Source of the DNA: Rhabdophis nuchalis
Taxonomy: Eukaryota > Chordata > Lepidosauria > Squamata > Natricidae
NCBI GenBank assembly: GCA_039707465.1
Contig: CM077651.1
Location: 19,475,519-19,539,518, forward strand
Direction: 5' to 3'
DNA: 64,000 bases
Part shown: in pieces, positions 55,475-64,000 of the stretch
Layout: every line of letters begins with the position of its first letter
Numbering within the stretch: position 1 is the first letter of the stretch
The notes under the pieces: model-generated
Databases searched by the model: none
Told to the model about the DNA's origin: nothing
What the model saw: only the letters and a program-made list of their open reading frames with translations
Made by a program: the position numbers and the translations under genes

Positions 55475-57918
55475 TGTGTGAGGAGAGGAGAGGAGAGGAA
55501 AGGAAAAGAGAGAAGGGAAGGAAAAGAGAGAAGGGAAGGGAAGGAAAAGAAAGGAGAGGAGAGAAGGAAAGAAAAGGAGAGGAGAAAAGAGGAGAGGAGA
55601 GGAAAGGAAAGGAAAGGAAAAGAGAGAAGGAAAGGAAAAGAAAGGAGAGGAGAGAAGGAAAGAAAAGGAGAGGAGAAAAGAGGAGAGGAGAGGAAAGGAA
55701 AGGAAAGGAAAAGAGAGAAGGAAAGGAAAAGAGAAGGGAAGGGAAGGAAAGGAAAGGAAAGGAAAGGAAAAGAGAGAAGGAAAGGAAAAGAGAAGGGAAG
55801 AGAAGGAAAGAAAAGGAGAGGAGAAAAGAGGAGAGGAAAGGAAAGGAAAGGAAAGGAAAAGAGAGAAGGAAAGGAAAAGAGAAGGGAAGGGAAGGGAAGG
55901 AAAGGAAAGGAGAGAAGGAAAGAAAAGGAGAGGAGAAAAGAGGAGAGGAAAGGAAAGGAAAGGAAAGGAAAAGAGAGAAGGAAAGGAAAAGAGAAGGGAA
56001 GGGAAGAGAAGGAAAGGAGAGGAGAGAAGGAAAGAAAAGGAGAGGAGAAAAGAGGAGAGGAGAGGAAAGGAAAGGAAAGGAAAAGAGAGAAGGAAAGGAA
56101 AAGAGAAGGGAAGGGAAGGGAAGGAAAGGAAAGGAGAGAAGGAAAGAAAAGGAGAGGAGAAAAGAGGAGAGGAAAGGAAAGGAAAGGAAAGGAAAAGAGA
56201 GAAGGAAAGGAAAAGAGAAGGGAAGAGAAGGAAAGGAAAGGAGAGAAGGAAAGAAAAGGAGAGGAGAAAAGAGGAGAGGAGAGGAGAGGAAAGGAAAGGA
56301 AAGGAAAAGAGAGAAGGAAAGGAAAAGGGAAGGGAAGAGAAGGAAAGGAAAGGAGAGAAGGAAAGAAAAGGAGAGGAGAAAAGAGGAGAGGAGAGGAGAG
56401 GAAAGGAAAGGAAAGGAAAAGAGAGAAGGAAAGGAAAAGAGAAGGGAAGAGAAGGAAAGGAAAGGAAAGGAAAAGAGAAGGGAAGGGAAGGAAAGGAAAG
56501 GAAAGGAAAAGAGAGAAGGAAAGGAAAAGAGAAGGGAAGAGAAGGAAAGGAAAGGAGAGGAGAGAAGGAAAGAAAAGGAGAGGAGAAAAGAGGAGAGGAA
56601 AGGAAAGGAAAGGAAAAGAGAGAAGGAAAGGAAAAGAGAAGGGAAGAGAAGGAAAGGAAAGGAGAGAAGGAAAGAAAAGGAGAGGAGAAAAGAGGAGAGG
56701 AGAGGAGAGGAGAGGAAAGGAAAGGAAAGGAAAGGAAAAGAGAAGGGAAGGGAAGGAAAGGAAAGGAAAGGAAAAGAGAAGGGAAGAGAAGGAAAGGAAA
56801 GGAGAGGAGAGAAGGAAAGAAAAGGAGAGGAGAAAAGAGGAGAGGAAAGGAAAGGAAAGGAAAGGAGAGAAGGAAAGAAAAGGAGAGGAGAAAAGAGGAG
56901 AGGAGAGGAGAGGAAAGGAAAGGAAAAGAGAGAAGGAAAGGAAAAGAGAAGGGAAGGAAAAGAAAGGAGAGGAGAGAAGGAAAGAAAAGGAGAGGAGAAA
57001 AGAGGAGAGGAGAGGAAAGGAAAGGAAAGGAAAGGAAAAGAGAGAAGGAAAGGAAAAGAGAAGGGAAGGAAAAGAAAGGAGAGGAGAGAAGGAAAGAAAA
57101 GGAGAGGAGAAAAGAGGAGAGGAGAGGAGAGGAAAGGAAAGGAAAGGAAAAGAGAGAAGGAAAGGAAAAGAGAAGGGAAGAGAAGGAAAGGAAAGGAGAG
57201 GAGAAAAGAGGAGAGGAAAGGAAAGGAAAGGAAAGGAAAAGAGAGAAGGAAAGGAAAAGAGAAGGGAAGGAAAAGAAAGGAGAGAAGGAAAGAAAAGGAG
57301 AGGAGAAAAGAGGAGAGGAGAGGAAAGGAAAGGAAAGGAAAAGAGAGAAGGAAAGGAAAAGAGAAGGGAAGGAAAGGAAAGGAAAGGAAAGGAAAAGAGA
57401 GAAGGAAAGGAAAAGAGAAGGGAAGGAAAGGAAAGGAAAGGAAAAGAGAAGGGAAGGGAAGAGAAGGAAAGGAGAGGAGAGAAGGAAAGAAAAGGAGAGG
57501 AGAAAAGAGGAGAGGAGAGGAAAGGAAAGGAAAGGAAAGGAAAAGAGAGAAGGAAAGGAAAAGAGAAGGGAAGGGAAGGAAAAGAAAGGAGAGAAGGAAA
57601 GGAAAAGAGAGGAGAAAAGAGGAGAGGAGAGGAAAGGAAAGGAAAGGAAAAGAGAGAAGGAAAGGAAAAGAGAAGGGAAGGGAAGGAAAGGAAAGGAAAA
57701 GAGAGAAGAAAAGGAAAAGAGAAGGGAAGGGAAGGAAAAGAAAGGAGAGGAGAGAAGGAAAGAAAAGGAGAGGAGAAAAGAGGAGAGGAGAGGAAAGGAA
57801 AGGAAAAGAGAGAAGGAAAGGAAAAGAGAAGGGAAGGGAAGGGAAGGAAAGGAAAGGAAAAGAGAGAAGGAAAGAAGAGGAGAGGAGAAAAGAGGAGAGG
57901 AGAGGAGAGGAAAGGAAA
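55474..57918. repeat. Purine-only satellite, about 2.44 kb
   Basis: The plus strand contains only A and G across the block. Units are GGAAA, GGAGA and GAAGG variants. A recognisable 'gagaaggaaagaaaagg' landmark recurs at 55,561, 55,652, 55,800, 55,912, 56,024, 56,136, 56,243, 56,355, 56,562, 56,664, 56,809, 56,867, 56,974 and 57,086 and beyond, with spacing most often 107 or 112 bp, so a higher-order unit exists. All long open frames here are artefacts of composition. Confidence 0.98.
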
Positions 57919-58770
57919 AAATATTCACAGCTGTTGTTCATGGAGGTGGAACAAGCACTATAATCCAGCTGTGGGGTCTGTCATCTGCTTTTTGTCAAGT
58001 GCATTTCTCAAGAGTTCTTCTGAGCATCCTTCTCATTTTCCCCACTTTTAAAATGACAGAATCATGCTGAGTGGATTCCATCTGTCCAGTTTTGTTACCA
58101 AAACTATGATTTATTATGAAATATTCTATGATAATAACCCAAAATCTTTTTTTCCCGCTCCAAGTTCTTTGTAAATACAGCTCGTAGCCCAAGTGCTGGG
58201 TTAATGAACATCATGCATCATCTATCATGCAAGGTCCCCATCTGTTTATAGTAGGCATGGTTTCATTTTAGGATGAGCTCTTCTTAATGATTTGCCTGGG
58301 GCAATAGAACAATAGTACAAAGTGAACAGAACCAGGTATTCTAATTTTTAATGGATTTTTTTAAAGCACTCTCTCCTTTTTAATCATCCCAAGGGTTTTG
58401 AATGATATTTAGATTACACCCCTAGTTTTCATGTGTTTTACAGGAAACCAAAAGTTAAATGTGCACTTACTTTAGAGGAGATGCTATGTGTATATATACA
58501 AAAAAGGAGTTAGTAGGTTGTCCATTCTTTACCTGTTATAGATGATATAGAAAGATGAAAATAATATATCTAATAACCATGAGAGTTACACACTGAATAT
58601 AAGCTTTCCCCAAGATGTCTTTCAAAGCTTTTGTGCTATTTTTTTCCAGCCACATTTAAAATTATCTCCCAAATTTTCCAGAAATATTTCTTTGAACATC
58701 AATTTTTCAGCTACAATTCTCCACTTAGTTTCTTCCTTCAAAACATAACTGAATTAATTGGATGTAGTCA
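57919..58770. other. No recognisable feature
   Basis: AT-rich spacer. Confidence 0.5.
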
Positions 58771-58784
58771 TATTGTCTCAGAGC

Positions 58785-59012
58785 AGGGGTAGTCAACCTT
58801 TTTCTACCTACCACCCACTTTTGTATCTCTGTTAGTAGTAAAATCTTCTAACTGCCCACTGGTTTCACAGTAATGGTGATTTATAAAGTAGGGAAGTCAA
58901 TTAAATTTAAAAAAAAGGAAAGTGTTTCAGTATTGGACAAAACCCCTACCGCCCACCATGGAAGCTGGAACACCCACTAGTGGGCGGTAGGGACCCAGGT
59001 TGACTACCACTG
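58785..59012. mobile_element. Non-autonomous hAT-type element, 228 bp
   Basis: Ends CAGGGGTAGTCAACCT and AGGTTGACTACCACTG. Perfect 8-bp duplication TCTCAGAG at 58,777-58,784 and 59,013-59,020. It sits in the left target duplication of the adjoining SINE. Confidence 0.92.
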
Positions 59013-59020
59013 TCTCAGAG

Positions 59021-59370
59021 GGACGCAGTGGCTCAGTGGCTAAGACACTGAGCTTGTCAATCAGAAAGGTCGGCAGTTCGGTGGTTTGAAACCCTAGCAC
59101 TGCATAACTGAGTGAGCTCCCGTTACGTGTCCCAGCTTCTGCCAATCTAGCAGTTTGAAAGCACATAAAAAGGCAAGTAGGAAAATAGGGACCACCTTTG
59201 GTGGGAAGGTAACAACATTCTGTGTGCCTTCAGCGTTTAATCATGCCGGCCACATGACCATGGAGATGTCTTTGGACAGCGTTGGCTCTTCAGCTGAAAT
59301 GGAGATGAGCACTGCCCCCTAGAGTCAGGAACGAGTAGCACATATGTGTGAGGGGAACCTTAACTTTTTT
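59021..59370 (+). mobile_element. tRNA-derived SINE, full length
   Basis: Head 'gcagtggctcagtggctaag' with A-box, B-box region 'ggtttgaaaccctagc', body as in the 30,747 copy, tail 'aaccttaactttttt'. Its target duplication is ATATTGTCTCAGA (58,771-58,783) and ATATTGCCTCAGA (59,371-59,383), one mismatch in 13, and is now separated from the head by a hAT element. Confidence 0.9.
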
Positions 59371-59383
59371 ATATTGCCTCAGA

Positions 59384-60047
59384 CTATTGTTTTTCATACT
59401 TTTAATTACTGTGTCATTTAAAAACTGTGAGCAAATGTGTGAAATCTCTCAGATTCATCCCCCCAATAGTAACAGTATTTTAATGGACCTACGTTCACAT
59501 TATATAGAAGTTGAAACCTAAATGATAACAATATTAAGACAAGGCCAATCCTCCTCCTGACCTCTTTTTCCTGCTCCTCCTCCTGAAACACAATCTGAAT
59601 ATGTGAAGCCAGTGAATATATTTTATAGCACTTTAGAATGGGAAGAGACTGAAGAAGACTAACAAGCAAAGACATTCTTTAAATAAATAATTCTCTAGGG
59701 CTTTTTAAAAAACTGGAATATAAAAGGAGGCTTGATCATGCTCAGCTCACATCCAAACCATTGGAAGAGACAATTTTAGTTGAACATGTGCTGTTTATAG
59801 TGATAGAATGAAAGGGACATGTTGTTATATCTGGATGCTCTTTTACTGCACTTAGGTTATTACAATGCTGCATTTTTTTTATGAATGATATAAGATAATC
59901 TGTTCACAATGTGTTCACAGAAAAAAGCAGCAATAAAGATTGTTGTGTGTGTGTGTGTGCACGCGTGTGTATTCATTTTCTCTTGTACGATCAGAGAAGT
60001 AAACTACATCATTATCTGTCCAGACAAGTCAATTATTATTAAGGAAG
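59384..60047. other. No recognisable gene; TG run
   Basis: A TG run lies at about 59,941-59,968. The rest is AT-rich and unclassified. Confidence 0.5.
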
Positions 60048-61078
60048 GTTTTGCGAGATAATGCTGAAATGTTTTGCGAGATAATGAAAAAGCTGACAGA
60101 TTTAACACTTGAACTTAGGGAAACGAAAAGGGATACAACAGAAAATAAACAAAAAATTGCAAAGCTGGAGGAGGGGGTGGCTGAGATGGGGGGAGAAGGT
60201 TAGGGAGACCAGGAGAATTAGGAGCTCACATAACTAAAATTGAATTTGAAAGAATGTCTTTCTTCCTCAGGTTCCAGAATTTGCCAGAATCAGATAATGA
60301 AGATCTTAAATATATTATGTGTACAATATTAGCAGAATATATTAAAAAAGATAAAGATCAGCTCTGGTGGGATATGGACCTGGTTTATAGAATTAATTCA
60401 GCTTATGCTAGGATAAATAATGTACCAAGAGAAATTCATGTTAAATTTCTCAGGAGATCCACAAGGGATGAGATATTGAGGGCCCAACGGGATGGAGTCT
60501 TAAAATATCAGGACAAAGAAATAACCATCTTGAAACAAATTCCGAAAAAAATTAGAGAAATTAGAAGGAAGTATTCCTTCTTGTCTAAGAAATTATATAA
60601 GAAAGGAATTTGGTTCAAGTGGTTGTTGCCAGAAAGAATGTTGATATTTTGGGAAGGGGACAGGGTAAAAATCAAAACATTAACCGAGGCGGAGACGTTT
60701 ATCAAAAAACATTCCTCCCAGGTGGGAGGTGAAGCTGGGGAAACAGAGGGAGCGATGGCCCTGCCTGGAGACAGGAAGGAAGAGTCAATTGCGAAAAGAC
60801 TCAGGTCTCAAAAATGATTTTATTTGAAAGCTTATTGTAACTGTTGATACACGAGAAAATGGCAAAGGAAAAAATGATTGATTATATGGATTATAAGATG
60901 TAATTTTTCTATGTGCTTATCCTTTATTTTTTTTAAAATGTATATTCATGAAGTTTTTTGGGAGGGACATCACCAACGGCAGGGAAGATGCCAAAATGTT
61001 ATTTCACCTTGCACCTTTTTCCCTGTAAAAACTTTAAAAACCAATAAAATTCTTTTAAAAAAAGAAAAAAAGAAAAGG
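60048..61078 (+). mobile_element. L1 LINE with ORF1 but no ORF2 (HAL1-like)
   Basis: An ORF1 coiled-coil stretch (60,084-60,200) is followed, after a frameshift, by the ORF1 RNA-binding part (60,254-60,817). Only about 250 bp then separate the ORF1 stop from 'ccaataaaattc' and an A-rich tail (61,050-61,078). The 5' end is near a short repeat 'ttttgcgagataatg' seen twice (60,049-60,063 and 60,071-60,085). The missing ORF2 of about 3.8 kb is the notable point. Confidence 0.8.
60254..60817 (+). pseudogene. L1 ORF1 protein, RNA-binding and C-terminal domains
   Basis: ORF1p is the L1 RNA-binding chaperone that packages the element RNA. The frame matches the RRM-like and C-terminal domains of vertebrate L1 ORF1p: 'FFLRFQNLPESDNEDLK' (about residues 3-19), 'RINSAYARINNVPREIHVKF' (about 46-65), 'DEILRAQRD' (about 72-80), 'ITILKQIPKKIREIRRKY' (about 91-108), and 'RVKIKTLTEAETFI' (about 137-150). 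The in-frame M at 60,254 is not the true start; the N-terminal coiled coil ('KQKIAKLEEGVAEM') lies upstream in another frame. It therefore cannot make a full trimeric protein, though the 188-codon part itself is open. Confidence 0.85.
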
Positions 61079-62001
61079 GAAGCAGTGTGCTCCTTTCCAT
61101 ATTTGGGCACACCAGGGGTTGTGACACAATACATACATACATACACTTTCTCTCTTTCATCTATCTATCTTCCAAAATATTCAGAGTTTTAGCAGCATAC
61201 ACAACTAGCAAACAACAGACAAAGAAACAAATAATAGCAGGCCAAGAAGTGTATTTTTTTTAAAAAAATTACCTGCTAGTTTCTAAAAACCAGCCTATTG
61301 GGCTCCCCCTCCTATATTATATACCTTTTTATAAAACAATCAATCAACATGTGAACTCCTAAAGAATGACAAATTCATCTGCATTGCAATGTGTACTGCT
61401 GTTCTTTATTTTCAATTTAGATGCTCAGATCATTTTGACCATAAATATCAAAAAGGCAAATTCAATTTGCTCAACACAGCACAGACAGAACAGGACAATT
61501 ATTTTAATATAGGTAATTGGAACAATAAATCAATGAATTTGCATAAGTGTACTCCATCCTCCTGAAGTGGAAAAAGTATATTACTTGTAACTCTATATTT
61601 TACACAACAATAAAGGACACAACATTAAAAACACTGGGGGAAGTTTTTAACGGGCATCCATTTCAATGAAGAAGTTCACCATTGTCTTCTTCCAAAGAGC
61701 CAAATGACCCTCTAAGCTCTTCCCAACCTCTTCCTCTTTTATTAACCTTCAATGGTGAACCACCAAGAGTTCAGGTTTAAGATTAGATACTCTACCCTTT
61801 AAGCACATCAGGATGTCCGTTCCTTTCTTTTAATCAGTGATTCAAATCAACCATTTTGATATGGATCTGTCTGAGCAGTAATAAAAAAGGTCACAGAATA
61901 AATATTGATGACAATGGAAGCATTATTTTTCTCAGAACCAAATATGCATTACCATTTTCTGCATTTTAGTGACAGGCATGCAAATGTTTCATTGGCATGC
62001 T
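61079..62001. other. No recognisable feature
   Basis: AT-rich; short ATAC run at about 61,127-61,146. Confidence 0.5.
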
Positions 62002-62009
62002 ATTCATCT

Positions 62010-62353
62010 AAAGGGTAAAGGTCCCCCTCGCACATATGTGCTAGTCATTCTTGGCTCTAGGGGGTGGTGCTCATCTCCGTTTCAAAGCCAAAGAGCCAGC
62101 ACTGTTTGAAGATGTCTCCGTGGTCATGTGGCTGGCATGACTAGATGCCAAATGCACATGGAACACTGTTACCTTCCTACCAAAGGTGATCCCTATTTTT
62201 CTACTTGCATTTTTATGTGCTTTTGAACTGCTAGGTTGGCAGAAGCTGGGACAAGTAATGGAAGCTCAGTCCATTATGTGGAGCTAGGGATTCGAACTGC
62301 CAAGCTGCCGACCTTTCTGATCAACAAGCTCAGCATCTTAGCCACTGAGCCAC
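62010..62353 (-). mobile_element. tRNA-derived SINE, full length
   Basis: Minus-strand copy: tail 'gggtaaaggtccccctcgc' on the left, then 'ggtggtgctcatctccg' and 'catgtggctggcatgac', and the tRNA-like head 'cttagccactgagcc' on the right. Flanks ATTCATCT at 62,002-62,009 and 62,354-62,361 are identical, a plausible target duplication. Confidence 0.9.
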
Positions 62354-62361
62354 ATTCATCT

Positions 62362-63050
62362 CTTAAGATCTAATTTTATAAGATTGAGGCAGGTGGCAAC
62401 ATCTAACTGACCTTCTTGTGAGAAAGTAAAGAATGTTGGTTGAACCTGATAGCATTATGCTGGGAACTCTGCCTTCTCCTCCCGCCTCCCTCCCTCTTTT
62501 CTCTCTCCTCTAGATTTATCTCTATCATTTCTACCTCTACTTCTATGTCTACCTTACCTCTACCTATCTCTTGACAGATGGTGATGTCAAACCTCTCCAA
62601 GTAATCAGAAGTTAAGCTTCTCCCGATGAAGTCTTCATTGTTATTTCTCCTCTTCTTTTCCTAGTTCACATGCTTTCTATAACTGTGATGCAACGTGCAA
62701 AGGAATAAAACAACATACATAACAACAATGTATTGGTAAGCCTGAATGTGTATTCCTTACTAGGAAAAACAAATCTGTTTAGAGTCTGCTAATAAAATAG
62801 TATTAACTTTATTGTGTGTTAAGATCATAAGAAGATGTTTGATTTCATAAAGCTGTAATGAATTATTTATGCATTTAGTTGGACTAATTAAAATATTGTT
62901 TATCAAAAGATTCATTTTAAAATAATGGAGAAAATGCAGGATTCTTTAAATATTTAGACCCACATATTTTCATAAAACATAAACCCACAAAAATAACTTG
63001 ATGAGATGTTTTAACAAGATATATTATATAATTCACTTTATGATTTAAAC
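62362..63050. other. No recognisable feature
   Basis: AT-rich; pyrimidine-rich patch near 62,470-62,570. Confidence 0.5.
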
Positions 63051-63150
63051 CAGGGGTCCCCAACCTTTTTTTCACCAGGGACCGGTTTCATTTTAAAGAA
63101 AATTCTGCGGACCGGCTGAGGGGCTCAGCAGTCATGTGACTGGGTGGGCG
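63051..63150. mobile_element. hAT-type element, left end only
   Basis: Begins CAGGGGTCCCCAACCT and has 'caccagggaccggtttcatt' and 'gcggaccggctgaggggct', typical of a widespread vertebrate hAT-derived repeat. No matching right end was found before the pyrimidine tract. Confidence 0.7.
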
Positions 63151-63235
63151 TGGCCAACTTTGAAAATGTGAAACTCACTTAACAATGATCTTGGTTAGCA
63201 ACCAAACTTTTGGCCTCAACTGTGGTCATAAGTTC
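63125..63235 (-). repeat. GTTAAGTGA-family module
   Basis: On the minus strand reads 'cttatgaccacagttgaggc', then 'gttaagtgagtttcac' and 'ccacgcccacccagtcac', matching in order the module inside the composite hAT element at 53,127-53,240. Both copies also abut a GAAA/TTTC array on the same side. Confidence 0.8.
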
Positions 63236-63575
63236 TTTCTTTCTTTCTCTCTCTCTCTTTCTTTCTCTTACTTTGTCTCTGTCTCTCTTTTTTTCTCTCG
63301 CTATTTCTTTCTTTCTCTCTTTCCCTTTCTCTCTATTTCTTTCTCTTTCCCTCTTTCTGTATCTTTTCCTGTCTCTTTCTTTCCTTTCTGTCTCTTTCTC
63401 TCTGTCTGTCTTTCTCTCTCCCACTTTTTTCTTTCTTTCTCTCTTTGTGTCTCTCCTTCATCCGCCCATTTCTGTCACTCTGTGTGTGTGCGTGTGCGTG
63501 TGTCTGTCTATCTTGCATTCATTCAATCACTCCTTCTGTGTCTCTGTCTATCTTTCTCTCCCTCCCTCCCTCTGT
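63236..63575. repeat. Pyrimidine-rich tract, CTTT/CTCT/TCTG units
   Basis: About 340 bp dominated by C and T on the plus strand, with a GTGT section near 63,480-63,505. Open frames over it are low-complexity. Confidence 0.95.
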
Positions 63576-63579
63576 CTCT

Positions 63580-64000
63580 CTATGTGTGTCTGTCGTCGTC
63601 ATCATCGTCCCGTCGTCCCACCCCCAGCCTCCTCATCCCGCCTGCCACGCTTGGTCGCTCGTTTGCTCGTTCAGGCTCCGTGGCTGGATAGGTGACGGGC
63701 TGGAGAGGAGGAGGAGGGAGGGGGCTCTTCCTCCACCCTCGTCGATGGAGGGACTCCTGTGCGCCGCCGGAGCAACCCGCCAGTTCCCTCCCCAGCCCGC
63801 AGAGCCTCCGCAGTCCCTGGAAGAAAATGAGTGGCCGGCATGCCAGCAGGGGAGGGAATCGGTGGCCGGTCCGGCGGCGTCCAGGAATCCTTCCGTCGAC
63901 GAGGGTGGAGGAAGAGGCACACTCCAACGGCGCGAACAGCCGCGCCTGCGTTCTCCCGCGCGCTGTGCTCAGGGGGCTGCCTCCTCCTCCCTCCTCCTCC
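63580..64000. promoter_or_regulatory. CpG-rich block, possible promoter and first exon
   Basis: GC content rises sharply and CpG becomes frequent, in contrast to the AT-rich, CpG-poor remainder of the window. This is the pattern of a vertebrate CpG-island promoter. A 21-bp perfect inverted repeat (63,725-63,745 and 63,896-63,916) lies within it. Transcript direction is not decided by the sequence: open frames exist on both strands. The window ends in a CCTCCT-rich run. Confidence 0.6.
63745..64000 (+). CDS. Candidate 5' coding exon, open to window end
   Basis: From ATG at 63,745 (context gtcgATGG: +4 G but no purine at -3) a frame runs 85 codons to the edge without a stop. It starts 'MEGLLCAAGATRQF' and includes 'SLEENEWPACQQGRESV'. 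A second frame from ATG at 63,828 (context aaaATGA, purine at -3) is also open and starts 'MSGRHASRGGNRWP'. Long open frames are expected by chance in such GC-rich sequence and a 115-codon minus frame overlaps (63,580-63,927), so this is a weak candidate. No domain or family was recognised. Confidence 0.2.
   Translation, partial: MEGLLCAAGATRQFPPQPAEPPQSLEENEWPACQQGRESVAGPAASRNPSVDEGGGRGTLQRREQPRLRSPARCAQGAASSSLLL

Noticed and set aside
55330..58051. Open frames of 826-877 codons on both strands
   Set aside because: The block contains only A and G on the plus strand, so no stop codon can occur on either strand (stops need T on the plus strand and A on the minus). The frames reflect composition, not coding.
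62010..62353. tRNA gene on the minus strand
   Set aside because: Head of a tRNA-derived SINE present four times in the window.
63580..63927. 115-codon minus-strand protein
   Set aside because: Ends in a run of Asp from a GTC-type repeat, has no recognisable domain, and long open frames are expected in CpG-rich sequence.

Overview
This window looks like a repeat-dense, gene-poor stretch of a squamate genome, most likely a snake. The evidence is a CR1 LINE with an (ATTCT)n tail of the type described from snakes, Sauria-type tRNA SINEs, a BovB/RTE fragment, many L2-clade LINE copies whose 3' ends run into microsatellites, and very long tetranucleotide arrays. No protein-coding exon of a host gene could be recognised with confidence. 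The only plausible gene-related segment is a CpG-rich block at about 63,580-64,000, which may be the promoter and first exon of a gene continuing past the window.

Layout. 0.2-3.2 kb: an L2 tail, then a CR1 copy broken first by an L2 insertion and then by a hAT element. 4.7-6.7 kb: a long, frameshifted L2 copy between CTTT and CTTC arrays. 8-10.5 kb: two hAT MITEs, a perfect 18-bp hairpin, and a CR1 (ATTCT-tailed) 3' end split by a foldback MITE. 11-16.5 kb: three L2 copies, including the longest (12.35-14.54 kb), which sits inside an ATCT array. 16.9-31.3 kb: a TG/CG/CA tract, a TIR transposon, CR1 fragments, SINEs and L2 tails. 32-38.8 kb: four L2/CR1 pieces, an L1 ORF2 end split by a MITE, a CR1 split by an L2, and a BovB fragment. 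40-41.6 kb: a CR1 with a 278-codon open RT C-terminus. 43.6-49 kb: Sauria SINE, three hAT MITEs and two local duplications. 49.6-54.9 kb: L2, SINE, and a CR1 carrying a 620-bp composite hAT element. 55.47-57.92 kb: an uninterrupted purine-only satellite. 58.8-62.4 kb: nested SINE and MITE, an ORF1-only L1 (HAL1-like), and a second full SINE. 63-64 kb: hAT fragment, pyrimidine tract and CpG island.

The most useful pattern is a set of fifteen small hAT-type elements, most with exact 8-bp target duplications. In 14 of 15 the two central bases of the duplication are TA or CA, close to the nnnTAnnn preference known for Buster-type hAT transposases. Other notable observations are a 223-bp segment flanked by perfect 32-bp direct repeats and homologous to a segment 5 kb away, the purine satellite with a roughly 107/112-bp higher-order period, and the HAL1-like L1. 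The genes seen here do not form a pathway: they are fragments of reverse transcriptases and one L1 ORF1 protein. All assignments to families come from reading motifs and shared sequence, not from database searches.
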